DNA of 20,616 nt from Chara braunii (taxonomy: Eukaryota; Streptophyta; Charophyceae; Charales; Characeae), in contig BFEA01000601.1 of NCBI GenBank assembly GCA_003427395.1, positions 171,160-191,775 of the forward strand. Direction: 5' to 3'. Of the stretch, positions 9,119 through 16,860 are shown piece after piece. Each line of letters begins with the position of its first letter. Position 1 is the first letter of the stretch. Under the pieces are notes generated by a model. That model had not been told where the DNA came from. It did not search any database and worked only from the letters and a program-made list of their open reading frames with translations. The position numbers were made by a program, and so were the translations under genes.

Positions 9119-9964
9119 AGGCCACTTACCGGCTGCTGCGGCCAAAAGTGAACTTAAAAGAGATCGTGAAAGCCCGCTGGATAGCCCACCTGAACTTAAG
9201 ACAGGAGACCATCCACCCTATTCGGTGGTTTTCAACCATGAGGTCCAAACCGGCAAAATTTGCCTCGCTGCAGTGGCAGATAGAGCACCGATGCCTCTCT
9301 ACAAACAATTGGTTGGTGGACCGTACATACTTGGAACAGAATGGTCTGGCACTCCCCTTCCGGAAACTATAGAACACATTTTCCTACAATGCCCAGGCGC
9401 GGTCCTTACTCGGCGTTGGTGGAATAGGATATGGCGCCTCCTGGGCACTGGATCGGCTTGGCCATGGGACTAGAGGGCGCTGTTCTGTGAAGCATGGACT
9501 CCCCCACGGACATCGATTTTGAAAACAACATGTTCAAAATCGGGAGGAAAGCGATTATTTGGGCACTTTGGAGGAAGCGCTGCATACACGCCATTGACGG
9601 AGTTCGAATAGATGGAGAGGAAGTAACAGAGATAATATACAGTATATAAATTAAGAGCTCCTCTCCTGATGGCAGAAGGTCAAGAACAAACTACAAACAT
9701 GTCACTCAAAGACATCACACAAGCAAGTAATCAATTCTCAAGGGGCTGGTTGGTAGCGAAAAAGGGAGTTGGATGGCCTATATCCGATGGGAGGGTGGAC
9801 AATCTCTGGGGCAGGAGCTGGAGGACTTCAGGAGGGACTACTGCATCAAGGAATGGACTAAGGTGGACCAAGGAGTGCCATTGCGCTCACCCTCAGAGTT
9901 CCTGGACCCTTGCCCTCCCCATCAACAGTCTTTGGTGGACATGCAATGGTACGATGCAGAGTAA
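9070..9964 (+). pseudogene. LINE C-terminal region with zf-RVT-like zinc-binding segment
   Basis: Frame 1 reads SLSVKATYRLLRP, KARW, KFASLQWQIEHRCLSTNNWL and ends at 9372. Frame 3 then continues PETIEHIFLQCPGAVLTRRWWNRIWRLL, with TAG at 9471-9473. The order VKA-YRLL, KFASLQW, H-C-ST, and E-IEHIF-QCP-A-W is that of the zf-RVT domain after LINE reverse transcriptases. Frame 2 (about 9510-9647) reads IGRKAIIWALWRKRCIHAID, TAA, and later MAYIRWEGGQSLGQELEDF to a stop at 9962-9964. At least three frames are used, so this is a pseudogene. Confidence 0.7.
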
Positions 9965-10294
9965 ACGAAAGGACACAGAACAACGAGACGCTGGGCAGAG
10001 CAGCTTAGAGTGCACTGTGGACAGGTGAATGCAGGTAGAGGAGACAGAAATGGAGGGGCCACCTACACACAGCATCGTGTTACATAATCGCTTTTGGTAG
10101 GCATAGCACCGTATCTTTTGGTCAGGTGGGACAGGGCCTGCACAGTCACTCCCCGGTGATATGGGTAATCAATGCTGGTAGGAGAAATAGTGAAAATCAG
10201 TTCTCAAGAGGTTCTGAAGATGTTCAGTGGGACGCTGGACCCGTTTTCCAGCAGGTGCCGCTCCCCACCAATAGATTGGAGGAACCAGGTGGCC
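9965..10294 (+). other. LINE 3' untranslated region
   Basis: No supported coding region lies between the last ORF2-like stop and the A15 run. The segment has no obvious repeats. The 108-codon open frame at 10126-10452 runs through the poly(A) tail, giving a Lys run, so I treat it as chance. Confidence 0.55.
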
Positions 10295-10309
10295 AAAAAA
10301 AAAAAAAAA
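10295..10309 (+). other. A15 tail marking the LINE 3' end
   Basis: Fifteen uninterrupted A residues follow GGTGGCC and are followed by GGAAAAAG. The position downstream of the LINE ORF2 remnants and 3' UTR fits the tail left by target-primed reverse transcription. Confidence 0.7.
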
Positions 10310-10319
10310 GGAAAAAGCC

Positions 10320-10371
10320 CCCACAGCCTCCTACGGCTCACAACGCCCGCAGCCTCCTGCGGCTCACAACG
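10320..10371 (+). repeat. Two 26-bp tandem units beside the LINE tail
   Basis: Units 10320-10345 and 10346-10371 differ at two of 26 positions. Both differences are A versus G, next to or within CpG in the second unit, as expected after deamination. Each unit contains GCCTCCT and GGCTCACAACG. Confidence 0.8.
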
Positions 10372-10553
10372 GGTTCACCAGGCGAGAAAGTCGGTCGGCT
10401 CCCCTGGGTAGGGTTGGGGGGAGTTCGACTCCCATCCATTGCCCGAGGTTAGAAAGCAAGCTGTGTTGCTTAGACACGGGAGGAGGTCTGCAACGATTGG
10501 CAAAACAGGACTGAGAGGTTAGTAGTGTGAGGTCTATGAGTGAAGAATACAGC

Positions 10554-10557
10554 TTAG
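10554..10557. repeat. Left target-site duplication of element B (TTAG)
   Basis: TTAG immediately precedes the TG of the 5' LTR, and TTAG (19506-19509) immediately follows the CA of the 3' LTR. Integrases of this superfamily usually give 4-6 bp duplications. The match shows that the two LTRs come from one insertion event. Confidence 0.75.
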
Positions 10558-10607
10558 TGCGAGGCTCTAGGTCGTCGGCAGGCCTGAGGGGCCCCGGTTA
10601 CAGTTGT

Positions 10608-10630
10608 GCCCGCCCTAAGTGAAGGCGGGC
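10608..10630 (+). repeat. Hairpin near the LTR start of element B
   Basis: GCCCGCC at 10608-10614 and GGCGGGC at 10624-10630 form a perfect 7-bp GC-only stem with a 9-nt loop. The same stem is present in the 3' LTR at 18567-18589. Confidence 0.7.
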
Positions 10631-10919
10631 CTGATATTTCACAAGAGGCCTTTGACTGTCAATTTCATATTTGGGGTACAGGCAGTTGTGACGCGCCAGT
10701 TGGTTGAAAGAAACACAGGCCGAGCAACAAAGACCATTCCACGGCCTACCAGGCCTTTCCAAAGAATGCAGGCCCTGGGCGTGAATCGCAGCCTCATACA
10801 CTGACAGTTGGGAGGCCCAACCGAACGAGGCCCAGTAGCTGTAGAGCAAAGGCAGCATCCTGGGGTCTTTCGGAAGCTTCTGGGCCCAGGCCAGTGCAGC
10901 CAGGCTGCGCGAGCAGGCC

Positions 10920-10943
10920 AGCTCTTTCCATAAGGAAAGAGCT
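10920..10943 (+). repeat. Perfect 10-bp hairpin in the 5' LTR of element B
   Basis: AGCTCTTTCC (10920-10929) and GGAAAGAGCT (10934-10943) form a perfect stem with loop ATAA. An outer GCCAG/CTGGC pair is nearby. The 3' LTR has the same stem at 18879-18903 with a one-base longer loop, so the stem is unchanged while the loop varies. Confidence 0.8.
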
Positions 10944-11558
10944 CTTCCCTGGCAGCCCTCATTCAGGCACTCGCATGCTGGCGGCAGCGCTGCTGGAGCA
11001 ATTGCTCGTGGGCTGCTGCTAGCGCTGAGATGCGAGGTGCAGCACGTGCGGTCGTGCAGGGAAGCGGGGCGCTGCTGAGGGCAGCACCATAGCCCAGCCA
11101 CCATAGCTGGTGGGCTTGGACTACAGTGAGGCACATGAGTGATCTTCGGGTGTAAGAGAACATGCGTGGGTGTAAAGTCAGGGAAGGGCGAAGGATGATG
11201 ATGATGATGATGTGAGGGCACATACCTTGTATTGGCGATGGTCTGCATAAGGGCAAAATCTTCAAGTACTTCGGGTTGCCGCTGATGTCAACAGTTGCAT
11301 TGTCTACTAGTGGGCTGATCGTAGCTGTGTAGGAGTAGGCTGGGCGCTGAGCGCCAAGTAGGAGTGTGAAGGGACTGGACTCTTGTGTTCTGGCGGAGAG
11401 AGAAGCTCTCCTTGACATTGGTTTTCAGTACTACAAACCTCCATTGGCGTATTATTGGTGCAATGCTGCTCTCTGGACATTGTGTGACTATTTGGCTTTC
11501 AATGTGATGGTGTGATCTGGAATTTGTCATCTCGCTGTCGCTTATTTTCCTTGCAATT

Positions 11559-11570
11559 TGGTATCGGAGC
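11559..11570 (+). promoter_or_regulatory. Primer-binding site of element B, tRNA-iMet type
   Basis: TGGTATCGGAGC lies three bases after the LTR end. It matches the plant initiator-Met PBS TGGTATCAGAGC except for one A to G change. It is the minus-strand priming site and fixes the LTR right boundary. Confidence 0.9.
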
Positions 11571-12834
11571 TGGTTCATATTGCGCTTCATTGGTTCTTCG
11601 CAATAGCTGTTCGGTGCTTCGCATGAGGTGTGGGGCAGTGATAAAGCTTGGGCGTTGAACATAGTGCGGCCCAGGGTCGTGTGGGCACGCCAGGGAGCTA
11701 TGTGGTGACATACGGGGTGTATGCTGGATGATGAGAGCTCGCTGATGTGACATATTAAGCCGAGGTGGAACTGCATTCTGTTGTTGGTTGTGCCAAGGCA
11801 CCGGTCATCATAAAAATGCACATCAGGTTGCCGGTGAGAAATATGTGGTTGGGGGCAGCATTATGAGGTACGTTCCTCTCTTCCTTATCTACCGTCTTCA
11901 TTGCTTCTTACCGTGAGGAAGTGAGTTCTGTCTTGAGAGTCCTCTCGATGTGAGGTGTCGTGAGCGCTCAACCTTGAGAGTCGACATTCTTCCTGGGCAG
12001 CAAGCTGGTGGGAGACGGCCGAAGACTCTGAAGGGCCCTGGACGAAGCACTCGGGTCACGGTCACCATGCCAACCCGCTGGGACTAGTACACGCATGCTT
12101 TGCCGCAAGTCCTTGGTTCTGCTGCTTGCGCAATAGAGGTCATGCAGGGCATGCCAGCACTTTGACAGACGCTTACCAGACCGTCTTTAAATATTTCTGG
12201 CGGGGACTCGGTGTTGACTCTGGCTGTGATCGTCGTCCTGTCTGCGACGTTAAATACTTCCTAAGGAGTTACGGCGGATCTCCTTGAATGCCTCCTGATC
12301 AGCCAGATCAAACCGGGTGTAAGGCTCGTTGCATGCGAGGGTAAATAATGTGCGGGGGCTGGCCGGTTCGACGTTGACTTGAGGCACAGGGGTGGGCCGG
12401 ATTGCACACCTTCAGACACGCTGCTCAACCAGATGCTCAGGACGTTGGCACAAAGGGACCACTCAAGAAGGACACAGGGGGAGGGGGATTCCGGTAACTA
12501 TTCGCAGTGGCAATCAACAGACAATATGCCATCAAGCATAAATCTCCAACAGGAGATATTATTTTTATCTTTGATTATCTAGTTGTTACAGACTTGACTA
12601 ACAACTGACATACAACTGTAGGCAGACTAGATCTTTGCTGCATAGCAATCTGTTCTAGGGTAATCCAAAAATAGATTTGATATTTCCTGTAGGATCTGAC
12701 ATTAGTTGTCACTACATCACCTAACTGTTTATGTTCAATCCGACCGAAATTAGTTGTGATTCATAATCGGTTGTGTGTCAGGCTATGGTAGGATTCAGTG
12801 TGGATTCTAGTTTAGATCACACACACTGTAGCTA
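11571..12834 (+). other. Untranslated leader of element B
   Basis: 1,264 bp without a convincing coding region on either strand. The last 280 bp (about 12550-12830) are visibly more AT-rich than the rest and contain repeated ATTAGTTGT words (12702 and 12748 region). Open frames on the minus strand here have no recognisable motifs. RNA packaging or translation signals would be expected in such a leader but cannot be identified by eye. Confidence 0.6.
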
Positions 12835-13053
12835 ATGAGTGATGCAAGCACAAGTGAGGAGGAGTTGTTAGTGGACGACCGTAGGACTACTCATGGGACT
12901 ACTCGTAGTCGACCTTTGACGTTCTTGGAGTTAGGCCCAGGAGACGAGAGGAGATTGCGGAGAGAGGCTAGAGAGAGAGCAGCAGCAAGGAGAGTAAGAG
13001 TGGCTGAGGATAGTGCCAGGTCTAGAACTATAGCTGCATTGGTACAACCATGA
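12835..13053 (+). CDS. Small 72-codon ORF before gag (ORF0), or detached Gag N-terminus
   Basis: It starts MSDASTSEEELLVDDRR and carries an Arg/Glu-rich, probably helical segment (DERRLRREARERAAARR). It ends ALVQP with TGA at 13051-13053. That TGA overlaps the ATG at 13050 that opens the gag frame, giving ATGA. I do not recognise the protein. It may be a real small ORF coupled to gag by reinitiation, or the former Gag N-terminus split off by a one- or two-base indel. It has no zinc or catalytic motif. Confidence 0.4.
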   Translation: MSDASTSEEELLVDDRRTTHGTTRSRPLTFLELGPGDERRLRREARERAAARRVRVAEDSARSRTIAALVQP

Positions 13054-14745
13054 CCACTTCATCTACCATGTCGCAAACCTCTTCACAGTCCACTTCGTCA
13101 GGAGTTAGTCAGAGTGGTTCTAAGGGGTCCACTAGCCAGAGTGTTGGCTTGCGAGTCAGCCAGTAGACTCAACTCATGCCGGAGGATTATGAAATCCTCC
13201 AAGCAGAAGAACTTCAGGGTGAGTTACAACGGCAATTGGATGAGGCAGCAAAGAGGAGAAGAAGAGCAATCATGAGGAAAGCTAGACTAGGTAGTAGAAG
13301 AGAGGAGCTAGGCAGACTGGAAGCATTAGGCGAGTCAGCGCTTGATCCTGCGATACGAGCGCTCCGTAACTCGCTTCTTTGTGTGGCGGAAGCGCAGGCT
13401 GTCCAGCAGGAAGTGCTGGCTGAACTAATGGCAGGCCAGAAAGAGATTCTGGCTGCAATACGGGCTCCTCGTCCCATGATGAGGCAGCCACAGTATGCTG
13501 CAATTCCCCCTCCAGGTGCACGTCCGTCAGTGACGCTGCCACCGGTAGGGCCTCCATTCTCACCTATGTTTGGCATGCCCCCTCCAGGTGGTTTGGTAGC
13601 AACTAGTGGTTCGGTTCATAGAGTCTCAGCCGTACCATCCACGACAGTGGTCACTACAGTCCCACTCTCAAGCCAGGCCCAGGTTAGCGTGCAACAGCCT
13701 GTTTCATTGGCTATGCAACGGCTGCAGCAAGCCCCTGGGCCCATGCAGCCTATGCAACCCATGCAATGGATGCCCAAGATACCCTTGCTGAGTCCTAAGC
13801 CCTTCTCCGACACCTGGGTAAGGACAGTGCCTACATATGTGAGGCACAAACTTACCAGGCCAGAGCAAGTTGTTGTTGTGGCTGCCTCCTTTCTAGAGGG
13901 GTCAGCAGCCCGCTGGTTGAATGGCCTAGTGCAGCAGCAGGGCTACGGTCAGGATTTCGATGCCTGGGCCCATGCCCAGATATTGGAACAGTTCGTACGG
14001 TCCGTCTACAACAGGTGGCATGACCCGCAAGGGGCTCAAAAGGCCACCGATGCTATCAACAGTCTGTGTGCCAGAAGGTACAAGAATGTTAGAGAGCTGA
14101 CAGACACCGTAGAACGTTTGCTCGTGGTTCCTGGCGTGCGCTATGACCAGCAGGTACTCCTTACGGATTACCTAAGATGTCTGCCTTCAGAGGTGAGGAC
14201 AAAGCTGGTAGATAAGGCTTATGTCGATCAGCATAACTTCGCCTCTTTCAGCAAGAAAGCCTTAGACATAGAGGCTAAGTTGGGGTTTGCGCATCAGAGT
14301 CAAGGCGATGGTAGGAAGAAGAGACTACCCCAATACTAGAAAAAGAAAGGTCAACTAATGTTCGTCGACCATGATGGTCAGATGACAGAAATTGACGACT
14401 TCCCAGACTTTGGGGAGAACACAGAGCATGATGGGGCCAGTGAGACTTCGGATGGGGGAGTCCTGGCACCTATCGAGGAAAAGGCTAGGGGGACTGAGAA
14501 GAAGAAGGTAGTACGGTCCACGGGTCAGGGCGACCAAGGAACACCCGCAGGGGTAAAACTTGGTTTGGAGGGACCGAGTTGCCAGGGGCACGCACATGAA
14601 CTGTGGCAATTTTGGCCACACGTCCCGAACGTGTCGAGGCAAGAAGGTCACCACGAGGGTAACCTCACCAACGGTGGTGGAACTTTCTTCGAACTCTGGC
14701 GGTGCTTTTGCGAGCACTTCGCAGGGAAACACCTCGGGCCAGTAG
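13050..14745 (+). pseudogene. gag: Gag polyprotein of element B (interrupted)
   Basis: The frame from ATG 13050 begins with a Ser-rich tail (MTTSSTMSQTSSQ), meets TAG at 13164-13166 between two Gln codons, and is then open for 387 codons (13176-14339). It encodes a charged helical region (LQGELQRQLDEAAKRRRRA), a Pro/Met-rich linker (QPMQPMQWMP), and a retrotransposon Gag core: VVAASFLEGSAARWLNGL, FVRSVYN, AINSLCARRYKNVRELT, LLTDYLRCLPSEVRTKL. TAG at 14337-14339 is followed in frame by an acidic stretch. A frameshift near 14550 leads to the zinc knuckle in frame 1, which ends in TAG at 14743-14745. Order and core fit Ty3/gypsy Gag. Confidence 0.85.
14602..14634 (+). other. Zinc knuckle of Gag B, first Cys missing
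   Basis: Frame 1 reads HMNCGNFGHTSRTC. The last three ligands (C, H, C) have CCHC spacing, but the position of the first Cys is His (CAC). This contrasts with the intact knuckle of element A. The replacement could come from substitution or from the nearby frameshift. Confidence 0.7.
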
Positions 14746-15340
14746 GAGTTTTAGCCGCTCTTACTCGCGCTGAAGTGGTAACGTTGCCTTCCCCACTTCA
14801 AGCGTTGGCCAAGGCTAGTGACCCACGTATCGCCCCGCAGACACATTCAGACCCACCGACGCTCTGTTCGAGAGATGTGTCTGAGGCCCTAGAAGAGTTA
14901 GAGACTGAGTGGTCACGGAAGGACCCGAGGGACTCTTGGGCGATGATCAGTAGAGGTCCACAGGGTGAACACTTCGTGGTAGAAGTTGATGTAGGTGGCC
15001 GTAAGGTTGGCGCCTTCGCAGACACTCTACACGAAACTTCATCAATCGTGCTTGTGTGGATAGACTGCGCTTAGGGGACCAAGTGCAGCGGCTTAGCAGA
15101 ACTGTAGCTTCTACGTTGGCCAACAAGCACCAAATGTTGGTAAAAGACTATGTCAAAGACGTAGTCCGCACCTTCTCCTATGGAGGGGGGGAAGTGAGCC
15201 ATAAGATCTCCTTCCTAGTTAGCGACGAACTGCCCTTTGATATGCTCTTAGGCATGTACTACCTCGAGGTCGCGCAACCTCAGTTTGACTGGGATAGAAA
15301 GGTGTTGATCCACAAATTGCCCAATGGTAGTACTGTTTGA
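14746..15340 (+). pseudogene. Retropepsin-like protease of element B, active site broken
   Basis: Frame 3 (to 15074) reads HFVVEVDVGGRKVGAFADT, the strand leading into the active site, but the next residue is Leu rather than Gly. Frame 2 takes over at the same place with TRNFINRACVDRLRLG, the usual continuation, then LPFDMLLGMYYLEVAQPQFDW and a TGA at 15338-15340. The frame change exactly at the D-T-G triad fits a 4-nt deletion that removed the Gly codon. The usual LGMDWL box reads LGMYYL. Confidence 0.75.
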
Positions 15341-15437
15341 TTGCAGAAGTACAAAGCTAGCAGTCTGATAGAAAACTACGGGCGCATGTGTTGCATCATC
15401 TTTCTATAACTACTATAAGCAGAATCGCGAGGAGGGC

Positions 15438-16257
15438 ATGTACTTGGTATTTGTATCTAAGAAAGGGGAGGCCGTAAAACCACCCCCAGAGATAGAACCA
15501 GTCGTTGCTCAGTATTCAGACCTTTTTGAGGAGCCCACAGGCGTGGTAGAAAGGGAGGTTGTCCATGCAATAGAGGTTGTCCCAAGTAGTAAGGTGCCTA
15601 GAGGACGAATCTATAGGATGTCTCCTCCGTAGTTCGATAAGCTTCGCCGCCAGCTCAAGGAGCTCACAGAGAAGGGATGGATTCGGCCTAGTACCTCCCC
15701 TTACGGCGCTCAAGTCTTATTTGTACCGAAGAAGGGAGGTACCTTGAGGATGAGCATTGACTATAGGGACCTCAATGCCATCATTGTTAAGAACGCGGAG
15801 CCCCTACCCCGCATCGACGACCTCTTGGATAGAGTGCAGGGATGCTTGTACTTCACCAAGATAGATCTGAAGTCCGAACACCATCAAATTGCCATTAGGC
15901 CTGAGGATCAGCACAAAACCGCATTTCAGACCAGGTACGGTCTGTACGAGTTTGTGGTGATGCCCTTTGGACTATGCAATGCACCTGGTACGTTCCAGCA
16001 CGCGATGAACAGGATTTTTCACGACTACTTAGACAAGTTTATCGTCGTGTACCTCGACGATATTCTCATCTTTAGTGGGACTGTAGAGGAGCACGATGAG
16101 CACTTGAAAACAATGCTAGGTCTCCTAAGACAGCACCAGTACAAAATGCGAGTTTGGTCGCACCAAGATCTTGTACTTGGGTCATGAAATCTCAGCAGAT
16201 GGACTGAGGCCGAATGATGCCAAGGTGGCCAGCATACGTGATTGGCCCAGACCTTAG
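15438..16257 (+). pseudogene. pol: Reverse transcriptase of element B (two stops, one frameshift)
   Basis: Frame 3 reads FEEPTGVVEREVVHAIEVVP, RGRIYRMSPP, TAG at 15630-15632, then IRPSTSPYGAQVLFVPKKGG, SIDYRDLNAI, KIDLKSEHHQI (motif A Asp present), RYGLYEFVVMPFGLCNAPGT and VVYLDDILIFS with YLDD at 16050-16061. A frameshift near 16143 passes to frame 1 (KCEFGRTKILYLGHEIS) and TAG at 16255-16257. The catalytic residues are intact and only the frame is broken. Confidence 0.9.
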
Positions 16258-16860
16258 ACTATGACTGAGGTCAAATCGTTTTTAGGGATGACGGGCTACT
16301 ATCGTCCGTTTGTGAAGAACTATAGTACTATAGCTTCCCCATTAATTGATCTAACTCGACTTGACACCCCTTGGGAGTGGACTGAAGAGTGTGAGGCGGC
16401 CTTCAGGAAACTGAAGTATGCCCTCACACGCTACGAAGTTCTTAAACTTCCTGATCCTGATAAGCCATTTATCGTGACCACGAACGCCAACCAATATGGC
16501 ATAGGCGCGGTCCTTGCGCAAAAGGAGGGGCCCAAGTTGAAACCTCTCGAGTATATGAGCAAAAAGATGTCATCCCAAAAACTAGCTAAGTCCACTTATG
16601 AGCGTGAGCTCTATGCCCTGTATAGAGCGCTGGTTCATTGGAGACATTATCTCCTAGGGAGATTCTTCTATGTGAGATCTGACCATGAAACCTTGCGCTG
16701 GATCAAGACACAGCCCGTGCTCTCTCTCTCGGATGCACTCAAAAGATGGATACAAGTGATAGACATGTATGACTATCAACTTGATCCAATCAAGGGAGAG
16801 TAGAACAAAGTGGCTGATGCGTTATCTCGTCGGGCAGATTATCTGGGCGTTTAAGTTACG
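16258..16860 (+). pseudogene. pol: RT connection and RNase H of element B, first catalytic Asp changed to Asn
   Basis: Frame 1 is open from 16261 to 16803: SFLGMTGYYRPFVKNYS (RT thumb), WEWTEECEAAFRKLK, FIVTTNANQYGIGAVLAQ, TYERELYALYRAL and RSDHETLRWIK. The first RNase H Asp of the usual TDAS box is AAC (Asn) at 16483-16485, a G to A change. TAG at 16801-16803 interrupts before NKVADALSRRADYLGV, and TAA at 16852-16854 follows. RNase H would be inactive even if the frame were open. Confidence 0.85.

Larger units (their letters stand above)
6336..10309 (+). mobile_element. Degenerate LINE (non-LTR retrotransposon) with A15 tail
   Basis: In order I see a GC-rich 5' part, an APE-type endonuclease, a pre-RT segment, a post-RT region, a zf-RVT-like Cys/His region, a C-terminal segment, a 3' UTR and an A15 run. 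This is the architecture of a LINE ORF2 reading on the + strand, with a poly(A) 3' end. The RT palm is missing. Stops (7025, 7426, 8246, 8588, 9471) and several frameshifts make it non-functional. I saw no target-site duplication, and the 5' edge near 6336 is inferred only from where LTR similarity ends. Confidence 0.8.
10310..10557. other. Spacer between LINE tail and element B
   Basis: It has a 26-bp tandem duplication at its left end, a GC-rich middle with a GGGAG-TTCGA-CTCCC hairpin (about 10411-10434), and a right part containing GGAGGTCTGCA at 10482-10492, a word also present in both LTR pieces of element A. It may be a relict LTR into which B inserted. There is no gene. Its last four bases are the left copy of the TTAG target duplication. 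Confidence 0.5.
10558..11555 (+). repeat. 5' LTR of element B
   Basis: 998 bp, TG...CA, about 96% identical to 18517-19505. It contains perfect hairpins (see separate entries), a palindrome GGCGCTGAGCGCC at 11343-11355 and a (GAT)n run near 11194. I see no convincing TATA box. Relative to the 3' copy it has an extra 9-10 bp near 11308. Confidence 0.95.

Noticed and set aside
10400-10445. tRNA gene suggested by GTTCGACTCCC
   Set aside because: The hairpin GGGAG-TTCGA-CTCCC has a 5-nt loop instead of the 7-nt T-loop, and no A-box lies at the right distance.
10126-10452. 108-codon + strand ORF
   Set aside because: It crosses the LINE poly(A) tail, giving a Lys run, and has no recognisable domain.
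11169-11215. Histidine-run peptide on the minus strand
   Set aside because: It is the antisense reading of a (GAT)n microsatellite in the LTR.
11288-11821. 177-codon minus-strand ORF over the LTR and PBS of B
   Set aside because: It spans the LTR end and PBS antisense, with no domain. Its counterpart in the 3' LTR is interrupted and has different flanks.
13214-13576. Minus-strand ORFs under gag B
   Set aside because: They are shadows of a well-supported Gag frame on the + strand.
3714-16803. Reassignment of TAG to glutamine, as in some ulvophyte green algae
   Set aside because: Several TAG codons stand where Trp is expected (3860, 3920, 5093), and TGA and TAA also occur in frame. Frameshifts are common too. 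Decay explains all of it.
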